DNA from: Phycisphaerales bacterium
GTDB lineage: Bacteria; Planctomycetota; Phycisphaerae; UBA1845; Fen-1342
Assembly (NCBI GenBank): GCA_016716475.1
Contig: JADJWG010000002.1
Coordinates: 1,426,001 to 1,490,000 of the forward strand
Length of the DNA stretch: 64,000 nucleotides
Direction of reading: 5' to 3'
Below are positions 16,409-24,126 of the stretch, one piece after another. A program made the position numbers and the translations under genes. Every line of letters starts with the position of its first letter. Position 1 is the stretch's first letter. Below the pieces are notes generated by a model that did no database searches, was not told the DNA's origin, and saw nothing but the letters and a program-made list of their open reading frames with translations.

Positions 16409-17593
16409 CTACAACCGCGCGATGATCGCATCCGTCATCTGCGTGGTCGTGGCCGCGCCTTGCGAGATCACCTTCGGCCCGCCGGTGAGTCGCAGCATGT
16501 CGTAGGTTCGCACACGTCCCTCGGCCACCACCGTCGCAATGGCCGTCCGGATGCGTTCCGCGCGGTCCACCTCGCCGATGTGATCGAGCAGCATGCAGGC
16601 CGACAGGATCATCGCGATCGGGTTTACGATCGGCGGATCGAGCTCCGCGTACTTCGGGGCCGACCCGTGGGTCGGCTCGAACACGGCCACCTCGTCACCG
16701 ATGTTCGCGCTGCACGCAAATCCCAACCCCCCGACCAGTCCCGCGAACGCGTCCGACACGATGTCGCCGAACATGTTGCTGCACACGACGACCCCGTAGT
16801 CCTCGGGGTTCTTGGTGAGCCACATCATCTGCGCGTCAATGTTCGTGTCCCACAGCGCGATCCCGGCGAAGTCGGCAGCCACGCGCCGGGCTTCGGCCAT
16901 GAACAGCCCACTGGTCTCGCGCAGCACGTTCGGCTTCTCGCACACGGTCACCGAACGGAACCCGAAGCGCCGCGCGTATTCGAAGGCCGCCCGCATGATG
17001 CGGTGGGTTGCGTTCCGCGTGATGATCCGCAGCGAAATCGCCAGGTCCTCCCCCGGTACGGCGCGGAACGCCGCCATCTTCTTGTGTGTCTCCAGCGCTT
17101 TCCGCACTTCGGCCGGCGGGTTCGTCCACTCCACCCCGGCGTACAACCCCTCCGTGTTCTGCCGGAATACCGCCACATTCACCGCCGGCTCCTCGAACCC
17201 CCCGTCCGGGCGGCGGCGGATGAAGTTCAGTGGATTACCCGCGTACGAGCGGCACGGTCGGATGCACACATCCAGGTTGAAGTGCTGGCGCAGCGACACG
17301 ATCGGGCTGAAGTACACGAGTCCGCGGTCGCGCAGCGCCGGCGCGAGCTCCGCCGCCGCCTGCTCCTTGGGCTTCGAGGTGATGGCCCCGAACAGCCCGA
17401 GCTTGTGCTCGGCGAGGAGCTGCACGGTCCGCTCCGGCAGCGCGTTGCCCTCCCGCACCCAGCAGTCCCACCCGATCTCCGCAGCGATCGTCCGGGCCTC
17501 GAAGCCGGCCGCCCGCAGCACGCGCAGCGCCTCCGGCAGAACGACTTTGCCAATTCCGTCACCGGGCATCGTGATGATGGTCCGTGCACCCAT
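16409..17593 (-). CDS. Isocitrate/isopropylmalate-family dehydrogenase, candidate homoisocitrate dehydrogenase
   Basis: 394 residues from the ATG ending at 17593, seven bases after AGGAG; an earlier frame start at 17656 has no such site. It is a beta-decarboxylating dehydrogenase: GDGIGKVVLPEALRVL at the N-terminus, the substrate Arg region SPIVSLRQHFNLDVCIRP, FRQNTEGLYAGVEW, the metal-binding Asp segment SNMFGDIVSDAFAGLVGGLG, and the nucleotide-loop string FEPTHGSAPKYA. These enzymes oxidise a 2-hydroxyacid such as isocitrate, isopropylmalate or homoisocitrate with NAD(P). The neighbour on the same strand, a Lys4-like homoaconitase, suggests homoisocitrate, giving 2-oxoadipate; this is inference from context, and isocitrate or isopropylmalate activity is not excluded. 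Confidence 0.8.
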   Translation of the reverse strand: MGARTIITMPGDGIGKVVLPEALRVLRAAGFEARTIAAEIGWDCWVREGNALPERTVQLLAEHKLGLFGAITSKPKEQAAAELAPALRDRGLVYFSPIVSLRQHFNLDVCIRPCRSYAGNPLNFIRRRPDGGFEEPAVNVAVFRQNTEGLYAGVEWTNPPAEVRKALETHKKMAAFRAVPGEDLAISLRIITRNATHRIMRAAFEYARRFGFRSVTVCEKPNVLRETSGLFMAEARRVAADFAGIALWDTNIDAQMMWLTKNPEDYGVVVCSNMFGDIVSDAFAGLVGGLGFACSANIGDEVAVFEPTHGSAPKYAELDPPIVNPIAMILSACMLLDHIGEVDRAERIRTAIATVVAEGRVRTYDMLRLTGGPKVISQGAATTTQMTDAIIARL

Positions 17594-17756
17594 CGCGGTC
17601 TCCTGCACACCGGGTCGACGTGCCACTGCACTGCCCCACGGCCGCGCCGGGGGCACGCAGCGGATAAGTACCTCCTAATTTACCCGCCCGCGCGCATCCG
17701 TGCCAAGGGAAGGCTGGTGCGCTGGGAGAATGCCGATCAGGGAATTCCGAGAACCT

Positions 17757-17796
17757 CCCCTCCCTTGCAGGGAGGGGTTGGGGGAGGGTTCGTCCG
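17757..17796 (+). repeat. Left inverted repeat of the DUF559 cassette
   Basis: Contains the perfect hairpin CCCCTCCC-TTGCA-GGGAGGGG (17757-17777), then a G-rich tail whose last bases run into the gene's stop codon. Confidence 0.75.
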
Positions 17797-17797
17797 G

Positions 17798-18160
17798 CTA
17801 GGTCTCGAGCCCGCACTCGCAGGCAATGCGAGAGACGACTCCCTCCACGTTCTGAATGACGTCATCGTCAGTGAATCGAACGACGCGCAGGCCCTGCGAC
17901 TCAATAAAGCGCGTCCGCTCCGCGTCGTACTCTTCACGATCATCGTGACTCATTCCGTCCAATTCAATCACGAGCCCAGCGGCGGCGCAGTAAAAGTCTG
18001 CAATATACCGGCCGATCGGATGCTGTCGGCGGAACTTCAACCCTCCGACTTGTTTGGCGCGCAGGCGGTTCCATAACAGGCGCTCCGGAAACGGTGCTGC
18101 GCGTCGAAGACATCGGGCACGTGCTGTAAGTTCCGGGTCGATTCGATAGGATCGGGCCAT
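17798..18160 (-). CDS. DUF559 (VSR-like) endonuclease-domain protein
   Basis: 120 residues. The ATG ending at 18160 is used; GGGAGGG, part of the right inverted repeat, lies ten bases upstream, so the repeat supplies the ribosome-binding site. The DUF559 family has the very-short-patch-repair (PD-D/ExK) nuclease fold. Visible are ARCLRRAAPFPERLLWNRLRAKQ, FRRQHPIGRYIADFYC, then LVIELDGMSHDDREEYDAERTRFIESQG and VVRFTDDDVI. The acidic and Lys/Gln residues of a nuclease core (E near 24, D near 62, E75/D77) can be placed. The substrate is not known for most members. No partner gene is present, and the inverted repeats on either side make this a probable selfish or transferred unit. Confidence 0.85.
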   Translation of the reverse strand: MARSYRIDPELTARARCLRRAAPFPERLLWNRLRAKQVGGLKFRRQHPIGRYIADFYCAAAGLVIELDGMSHDDREEYDAERTRFIESQGLRVVRFTDDDVIQNVEGVVSRIACECGLET

Positions 18161-18161
18161 A

Positions 18162-18204
18162 CGGAAGAACCCTCCCCAAACCCCTCCCTGCAAGCAGGGC
18201 GGGG
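18162..18204 (-). repeat. Right inverted repeat of the DUF559 cassette
   Basis: Mirror copy of the left repeat. Bases 18181-18191 and 18194-18204 form an 11-base stem with one mismatch around AA. The inner part carries the gene's Shine-Dalgarno sequence. Confidence 0.75.
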
Positions 18205-18375
18205 GGTTAGGTTGTCCTGATTTATGCGGTGCGGATCGCGTGTATAAAGCGGCGTTGCGCATGGGATCACGGCGGCCGACGGAGGAGCGGCTTTCGAGTC
18301 GCCCCCACCCCCCGGCAGTGCAACTACCGACTGCCGCAGGACTACCTCCCGGATGTCGCCACACTTCGCCGCGCT

Positions 18376-19837
18376 CTACCCCTTGATCACCCCGATCGGC
18401 CGCAGCCGCGCCACTTTCGCCGCCAGACCCGCCGCGTGCACTGCGGCCGCCACCTGGCTCACGTCCTTGTACGCGTCCGGCTGCTCCTCGGCCAGCCCCG
18501 TCCAGCCGCGCGCCTTCGCCACCACCCCCCGCGCCAGCAACTCCTCGTCGATCCGCCGGCCCTGCGCCGCCCGCACCGCGGCCGAGCGCGACATCATCCG
18601 CCCGGCCCCATGACAGCAACTCCCGAACGTCTCCTCCATCGCCCCCGGCCGCCCCACCAGCACCCAACTGCTTCGCCCCATGTCACCCGGCACCAGTACG
18701 GGCTGCCCAACCTCCCGATACGCCTTCGGCACTTCCGGGTGGCCGGCGGGAAACGCCCGCGTCGCCCCCTTCCGGTGGACGCACAGCTCACGCATCCGAC
18801 CGCCCACCTCGTACTCCTCCATCTTCGCGATGTTGTGCGCCACGTCGTACACCAGGCGCAAACCAAGCTTCTCCGGCCGCTGACCAAAGACCTTGCTGAA
18901 CACGCGCCGCGCCAGGTGCATCATGATCTGCCGGTTCGCCCAGGCGAAGTTCGCGGCCGACCGCATCGCCCCGAGGTATTTCTGCCCTTCGGACGACTCC
19001 ACCGGGGCGCACACCAGTTGCTTGTCCGGCAGTTCGATCCCGTACTTCACCGGTACGTGCCGCAGGTCGCGCAGCGCATCCTCGCACACCTGGTACCCCA
19101 GCCCGCGCGACCCCGAGTGGATCATCACCACCACTTGCCCCGTGTGCAGCCCGAATGCCGCGGCCGCCGCCTCGTCGTGAATCTCCTCCACCACCTGCAC
19201 TTCCAGGAAGTGATTTCCACCCCCCAGCGTGCCGCACTGGTCCCGGCCGCGCTTCAGGGGCGCTTTCCCTCACCAGCGACGGATCGGCGTCCGGCAGTCG
19301 GCCACGGGCCTCGGTCGTCTCCAGGTCGTCATCCCAGCCGAAACCTTCGTCGATGACGTAGCGCGAACCCTGCGACATCAGCCGCCGCAGTTGCTTAGGC
19401 TCGAACTTCACTTCCCCGCCGTGCCCCGGCCCGGTCGGGATCGCCTCGAACAGCCGCTTCACCAGTTCGTGGATCTGCGGCTCCACCTCCGTCCGCGTCA
19501 GGTCCGTCCGCATCAGCCGCACGCCGCAATTGATGTCGTAGCCCACGCCGCCCGGACTGATCACGCCCCCGGCGGCCGGATCGGTCGCGGCTACACCCCC
19601 GATGCAGAAACCGTACCCCCAGTGGATGTCCGGCATCGCGAGCGAGTAGCGCACGATCCCCGGCAGGCAGGCGACGTTCGCGACCTGGTCCGGGGCCTTG
19701 TCGTCCCGGATCGATGCGATGAGATCCTCATTCGCGTAGATCAGCCCGTCGACGCGCATCCACGGTTTGTAGCTCTTCGGAATGCGCCAACGGCACGCAT
19801 CGACGCGTTCCAGTGGGATTTCCTGTCGTTCAGCCAT
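18376..19837 (-). CDS. rtcB: RNA-splicing ligase RtcB, interrupted by a one-base frameshift
   Basis: RtcB joins RNA 2',3'-cyclic phosphate or 3'-phosphate to 5'-OH ends using GTP and Mn2+. Two frames together give a complete protein of 486 residues: the first from an ATG ending at 19837 carries IPKSYKPWMRV, MPDIHWGYGFCIGGVAA and GGVGYDINCGVRL (metal site); the second carries GTLGGGNHFLEVQVVEEIHD, HSGSRGLGYQV and the GMP-accepting His motif SCCHGAGR. They join if one C is removed from the C4 run at 19257-19260; the total of 1462 bases is 487 codons plus one. So the gene has a real +1 mutation or an assembly error. An alternative start lies at 19885. Archease and a DinB gene lie upstream on the same strand. 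Confidence 0.85.
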
Positions 19838-20084
19838 GCACTGCTCGCACTTCGCGCTTTGGCTCCGCACCCGCGCGCCAGCCATAGTGGCGCGTCCCTC
19901 CCGATCGTAACCCTTCTGCCGATCGCTCTCAAATCGGGGCATGCGAGCGAGGTAGAACCGTTCCAGAGGCGTGGTTCATGCGACCTGGCGCAGCCCGACA
20001 GGAATCGGTATGGGGCCAAGGCTCCGGCAGCGCGCCCGGCCGATCGTCGTCACCGCCACCCGCCGCTGCTCCTCAACGCACCGC

Positions 20085-20504
20085 TCAGATGTCCACAATA
20101 TAACGAAACTCGCACTGCGCGGGCGCGATCCATAGCTCCAGTTCGTGGTACGTCACGGCCTTCACCTCCCGCAGCAGCACGCTAAGCTCACGATCGAGCG
20201 GCCGCTGCACAACGGAAACCCGCAAGTCCGCCCCGTCGAACTGTACAACCTCAACATCCGTCAGCACGCACGCCTCGGTTTCCAAGCGTAGCAGCGCATC
20301 CGCGAGGAAGTCCCGCAGCAGCAGTGCCGCCTCCCCGCCACCATAGCTCAACTCGACCCGTGGCCCCTGCTCCCCCGGCACCACCTCACCCAATGCCGCG
20401 TACAACCCCGCCAGGGCCGGCCGCAACAACCCCGCCGGGGTCGCCGCCCAGACGCGCACACCAAGATCGGCTGTGTGGTCAAAAAGTTCGAAGCCGTCCG
20501 CCAT
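20085..20504 (-). CDS. Archease, RtcB activator
   Basis: 139 residues from the ATG ending at 20504, six bases after GGAG; a GTG at 20540 would add 12 residues and is outside the usual 137-142 length. Archease speeds guanylylation and multiple turnover of RtcB. Family marks are the opening FELFDHTADLGVRVWAATP (metal-binding Asp/His region), the central LLRDFLADALLRLETEACVL, and the end KAVTYHELELWIAPAQCEFRYIVDI. It lies between a DinB gene and rtcB on the same strand, the expected functional linkage. Translation likely couples to the DinB gene, whose stop is 28 bases upstream. Confidence 0.92.
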   Translation of the reverse strand: MADGFELFDHTADLGVRVWAATPAGLLRPALAGLYAALGEVVPGEQGPRVELSYGGGEAALLLRDFLADALLRLETEACVLTDVEVVQFDGADLRVSVVQRPLDRELSVLLREVKAVTYHELELWIAPAQCEFRYIVDI

Positions 20505-20532
20505 GCTCAACTCCGCGCCCTCCGGCCCAGCG

Positions 20533-21543
20533 TCAGCCACGGGTCGCCGTCCACCAGGTCACCCCATCGAGCGCCGGGGGTTTCGCGCCGCTCCGTCGCA
20601 GGATGTTCACCGCCTGCGCTCGGTGGTGCGTGCCGTGCGTACAGAGCTGGATGGCACTCACCCCCAGGGGGAACGTCTTCAACACCTCCGGCGCGACGCG
20701 CGCCGCCACCGGCCGCAGCAGATCTTCCGGCCCAAGGCCACCCAGATGTGCCCCGCACGCCGCCCACGTGGCGCGCATGGCCTCGATCAGCACTGCGAAC
20801 GGCGTATCGGCCGGTAAATCGGGATACGGCTCCTCCGGTCCCAGCGTCCAGTTGTTGACCCACCACTGCTCCGCGAAGCGCAGATGCAGCAGCGTCGCGC
20901 GCAGCGTGCCCAGCCCGATCGGCCAGCGGACATCCAACGCCGAAGACGGTAAAGCGGCTGCAGCGGCCAGCACCTGCTCGGTCGCCCATTGGCCGTATTC
21001 AAAGTAAGTGCGCAGCGCAGGAAGCTCCGGTACGACCGGGTGGCCAGCCTCGAGCTTCCAATACAAGTAATCCAGCCCGGGCTGCGGCACTTCCCCGCCC
21101 GCGCACCGCAGCATGTGCAACGCCTGCGCGCGGTGGTGCACACCGTGATTGCAGACGTGCAGCATCAGTACTCCCAGCGGACGTTCGAACCGCGTGCCGT
21201 CCAGCCGTTGATACACCACCGGTCGCAGCAAGCCCGCCTCACCCACTCCTGCCAGCAATTCATCACGCCGCGCCGCCAGGTCGCGATACGTATCCCATAA
21301 CGGCCGCATGTCGCGCCGGACCGTACCCTCCTCGAAGGCCCCTGGCGACCGCCCGCACCAGCGCTCCAGCCAGATCCATTCGGCATCGTAGAGGTGGCTC
21401 AACGTCGCGCGCAAGGATCCCGGACCGACATCGAACGGACGATCGAGCTCGGCAGCCGAGAGCTGGGCGGCCGGCGCAAAGAGCCGATCGCGTCCCCAGT
21501 CGTTGTAACGGAAGAGTTCTCGCAGCAGTTCGTAACCAGGCAC
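20533..21543 (-). CDS. Tandem DinB-fold protein
   Basis: 336 residues from the GTG ending at 21543, five bases after GGAGG (a TTG at 21555 lies within that site). The protein is two DinB four-helix domains in a row. Domain 1 has metal residues in SHLYDAEWIWLE (His50) and HVCNHGVHHRAQALHML (near 130-142); domain 2 repeats them as HLRFAEQWW (near 225) and LCTHGTHHRAQAVNILR (near 306). DinB-like proteins include thiol S-transferases for bacillithiol or mycothiol and other metal enzymes. The substrate here is not clear. It is the first gene of the archease-rtcB operon, so a role connected to RNA repair or stress is possible but unproven. Confidence 0.8.
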   Translation of the reverse strand: MPGYELLRELFRYNDWGRDRLFAPAAQLSAAELDRPFDVGPGSLRATLSHLYDAEWIWLERWCGRSPGAFEEGTVRRDMRPLWDTYRDLAARRDELLAGVGEAGLLRPVVYQRLDGTRFERPLGVLMLHVCNHGVHHRAQALHMLRCAGGEVPQPGLDYLYWKLEAGHPVVPELPALRTYFEYGQWATEQVLAAAAALPSSALDVRWPIGLGTLRATLLHLRFAEQWWVNNWTLGPEEPYPDLPADTPFAVLIEAMRATWAACGAHLGGLGPEDLLRPVAARVAPEVLKTFPLGVSAIQLCTHGTHHRAQAVNILRRSGAKPPALDGVTWWTATRG

Positions 21544-21705
21544 ACCGCCCTCCAATCGCGGACTGTGTTGTCACCGCGTTCTGCGAGTATATCCACGCAC
21601 TAAGGCCGCTGAAAATGCTGAGCCATCTGGCACCAAGCACCCGCGACCCTACGATGGGTGTATCGAACACAAGAAGCGGTAAGCCCGCGTGGCTGGAGTG
21701 CTGGC

Positions 21706-22743
21706 GTGACTCCACAACACAGTAAGGCAACTATCGACAAACGGCGGGCCGACAGCAGGCCCATCGGTGTCATCGGCGCCGGAATCGCAGGCCTCGCAGC
21801 CGCACGGCTGCTTCACCAACAAGGTTGGTCGGTGGAGGTGTTCGACAAGGGCCGGGGTGTCGGCGGGCGCTGCGCCACCCGGCGAACACCCGACGGCTCA
21901 CAGTTCGACCACGGCGCGCAGTATATCACTGTGCGCAGCGCCGCGTTCGCGGCCTGTGTCGAATCCTGGCGTTCGGCCGCGGCCGCGGCACCGTGGGAGG
22001 CCCGCATCGTCGCGCTGGCCGATGGCCAGATGACGCCCACCACCAGCACGCTACTGCGCTACGTCGGGGTGCCCGGGATGAGCGCCCTTGCACAGCAGCT
22101 TGCCGTGGGTTTGCAGGTTCACTGCGGCGTGCACATCGCAGCGATCATCCCGGAAAAGCAACGCTACCTGCTGCGCACCATGACCGAAAATCTGCTGGGA
22201 CCGTTTGACGGGGTCCTCGTCTCGGCCCCCGCACCCCAAGCCGCAGCACTACTCGCAGCCGCCCCGCACCTCGCGGAATCGGCGGCCACCGTCTCGTATA
22301 CCCCCTGCTGGGCGGTGCTCGTCGCGTGGGACCAACCGCTCGAAATCCCCTTCGAGGGCGCCTTTGTGCATGGTTCGCCCCTCGCCTGGATGGCACGCGA
22401 CAGCGACAAACCAGGCCGGCCGAGTGGCGACTGCTGGGTGCTGCACGCGACACCCGCCTGGTCGCGGGAACACGTCGACGACAAACCGGATGCCGTCGCC
22501 ACCTTGTTATGCGAGGCCCTGCACGCTGCCCTGCCGCGCGAAGTTGCCACCCCGATGTCCGCGCCACGACTCCTGCGCGCGCACCGCTGGCGATTCGCAC
22601 AACCCACGACGACCACACCCGAACCCTGCCTGTTCGATGAGGACCGTTGCCTGGCGGCCGCCGGCGACTGGTGCGGCGGGCCGCGCGTCGAAGGGGCGTA
22701 TCTCAGCGGGTGCGCGGCAGCCGAGCGTTTCCTCGCACTTTGA
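21706..22743 (+). CDS. Renalase-like FAD-dependent amine oxidase
   Basis: 345 residues from a GTG preceded by GGAG; another GTG at 21658 would add 16 residues. An N-terminal Rossmann dinucleotide motif, IGVIGAGIAGLAAARLLHQQ, is followed by VFDKGRGVGGRCATRR and FDHGAQYITVR, the FAD-pyrophosphate and substrate-pocket motifs of the amine oxidase/renalase group. Near the C-terminus is LAAAGDWCGGPRVEGAYLSG, the second FAD-contact block (GD...EGA). Bacterial renalase-like proteins oxidise isomeric forms of beta-NAD(P)H that inhibit dehydrogenases; that function is a family-based guess. Single gene; it converges on the next gene with a 17-base gap. Confidence 0.82.
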   Translation: MTPQHSKATIDKRRADSRPIGVIGAGIAGLAAARLLHQQGWSVEVFDKGRGVGGRCATRRTPDGSQFDHGAQYITVRSAAFAACVESWRSAAAAAPWEARIVALADGQMTPTTSTLLRYVGVPGMSALAQQLAVGLQVHCGVHIAAIIPEKQRYLLRTMTENLLGPFDGVLVSAPAPQAAALLAAAPHLAESAATVSYTPCWAVLVAWDQPLEIPFEGAFVHGSPLAWMARDSDKPGRPSGDCWVLHATPAWSREHVDDKPDAVATLLCEALHAALPREVATPMSAPRLLRAHRWRFAQPTTTTPEPCLFDEDRCLAAAGDWCGGPRVEGAYLSGCAAAERFLAL

Positions 22744-22760
22744 ACACCGTGTGCACGTTC

Positions 22761-23984
22761 TCAATCCCCCGGCAGCAGCACCCAGAGGTCCGGGCGACCC
22801 GCGTTGCAGTGCACGGCGCGACTGAGCAGGCCGCCGCATACCCAAGACAAGGGCAGCGCCATGCGGGCCGCATGCCACGCACCGAACGAACCATCGGCGA
22901 AAGGTGGGCTGACAGCGCTGGTGGTGGCCATCGTCCGGGTCTGGGTTAGCGTTGCCAGTCGCCGCTGGACGGCTGGCACGGGGTGAAAGATCGCTTCAAT
23001 CCATGCCGGTCGCGCGGGCTCGTCCTCTTGCCAGCGATCGAGCGTCTGGATCACGGCCGCCACGCCTTCCGGATGGGCGACATGCTCCTTCGCAAAGCGA
23101 TCCGCCTCGATGACTGCTGAACGGCACAGCGAAGGCAGGATCAGCAGCCCGAGAAATGACCACAGCACAAATCCGCACATCAGGGTAACCAGTGAGGCGG
23201 CCGTGACCGCATCCGCCCCAGTCACCAGCCCACTGACCACGACACCCGCGGCATTCCAAGCGATCGCGATCAGCAGGCCGCGCGTGCGGCTGCCGGTCTG
23301 AAGCACGCCGGCACGCCGGACAAGCTGGGCACGAAGCTCCGTCGGCGACAGCTCTCGCAACCAACGCACGGGCACGACGACGGTCTCCCACCCGGGAAGA
23401 CCGGTGATCCCACCAACGAAGCCCTCGTCCCGATGCGTCAATACACGAATGCGGAGGCCCTCAAGCCGCTCGCCGCGGAGTGCGGCCTCCAGCACGTCGT
23501 GCCCCTCCCGAGTGACGGCCTGTCCGCCGACAAGTTGCGCGAGTTGCCGCTGGAAGCCCGCGATAACCGCCATCAACGCCGCGGCCGTGAGCGCAGCACC
23601 CTCGATGTCGTATGTCCGAGCCGCCCAGATCAACACAACCCCGGCGAGCGACATCACTGCCACCTGTACGGCCACCCCGCGTACCCAACGAAGCAGGTAC
23701 GTAAACAGCGGGGGCGTTGTGCGACCGAAACGGTGCGGCAGGACTACCCCCCCCAGCAGGTCAAAGGGCAGACTCACAATCACGTACGCACCAAGCACAG
23801 TCAGCAGGCGCAGCCACTCCCTGACAAACCCGGTTGGTTCATTTGGGAGTAGTGCCTGGGGCCAGCCACCTGCGAGCGCCGCAGACGCGAGCACGACGAA
23901 CGTTCCTACAGTGCTGATTCCGAGCCACAACCTCGCCCGCGCGTACGTCATCAAGCGCTTGCCGCCTCTCCACCAGCCCCGCAT
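22761..23984 (-). CDS. M48-like membrane protein lacking the zinc-binding HExxH (pseudopeptidase)
   Basis: 407 residues with about five hydrophobic segments (around 20-40, 62-85, 105-125, 130-150, 235-285). After the second group comes PGWETVVVPVRWLRELSPTE, the string that precedes the catalytic helix in M48/HtpX peptidases. The helix itself reads LRAQLVRRAGVLQTG: where M48 has His-Glu-x-x-His this protein has Arg223, Arg224 and Val227, so zinc cannot be held. The later M48-type ExxxD element survives as VIEADRFAKEH near 293, and the HPxxxxRxxxL end as HPVPAVQRRLATL. It is therefore probably a noncatalytic relative. Start could be the ATG at 23951. Confidence 0.7.
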   Translation of the reverse strand: MRGWWRGGKRLMTYARARLWLGISTVGTFVVLASAALAGGWPQALLPNEPTGFVREWLRLLTVLGAYVIVSLPFDLLGGVVLPHRFGRTTPPLFTYLLRWVRGVAVQVAVMSLAGVVLIWAARTYDIEGAALTAAALMAVIAGFQRQLAQLVGGQAVTREGHDVLEAALRGERLEGLRIRVLTHRDEGFVGGITGLPGWETVVVPVRWLRELSPTELRAQLVRRAGVLQTGSRTRGLLIAIAWNAAGVVVSGLVTGADAVTAASLVTLMCGFVLWSFLGLLILPSLCRSAVIEADRFAKEHVAHPEGVAAVIQTLDRWQEDEPARPAWIEAIFHPVPAVQRRLATLTQTRTMATTSAVSPPFADGSFGAWHAARMALPLSWVCGGLLSRAVHCNAGRPDLWVLLPGD

Positions 23985-24126
23985 AGTTGTGCGGATTCTA
24001 GCACAGTCGTGTGCGCCCGGTACTGCACCCCCCCTGTCCCCCGTTGCGCCGGGAACTGTTCAAATGGTCCGATCGTGCTCTCCCGAGTCAAACGGCGCGT
24101 GTCCCGCGCATGCGGCCGCTTCCGGG

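Larger units (their letters stand above)
17757..18204. mobile_element. Candidate mini-cassette: DUF559 gene between inverted repeats
   Basis: Two copies of a 32-base sequence face each other around the DUF559 gene: 17765-17796 on the + strand and 18162-18193 on the - strand, identical at 30 of 32 positions. Each copy also contains its own small palindrome. The outer arms abut both ends of the gene: the stop codon begins two bases after the left copy, and the start codon lies one base from the right copy. The arrangement looks like a unit that could move or spread as one piece. No transposase and no clear target-site duplication are visible, so mobility is inferred. Confidence 0.55.

Noticed and set aside
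16193..18076. 627-codon rightward frame over the homoaconitase/dehydrogenase pair
   Set aside because: The leftward frames have recognisable catalytic motifs throughout; this one is an antisense frame.
19250..19265. Programmed ribosomal frameshifting in rtcB
   Set aside because: No slippery heptamer or following structure; one extra base in a homopolymer is simpler.
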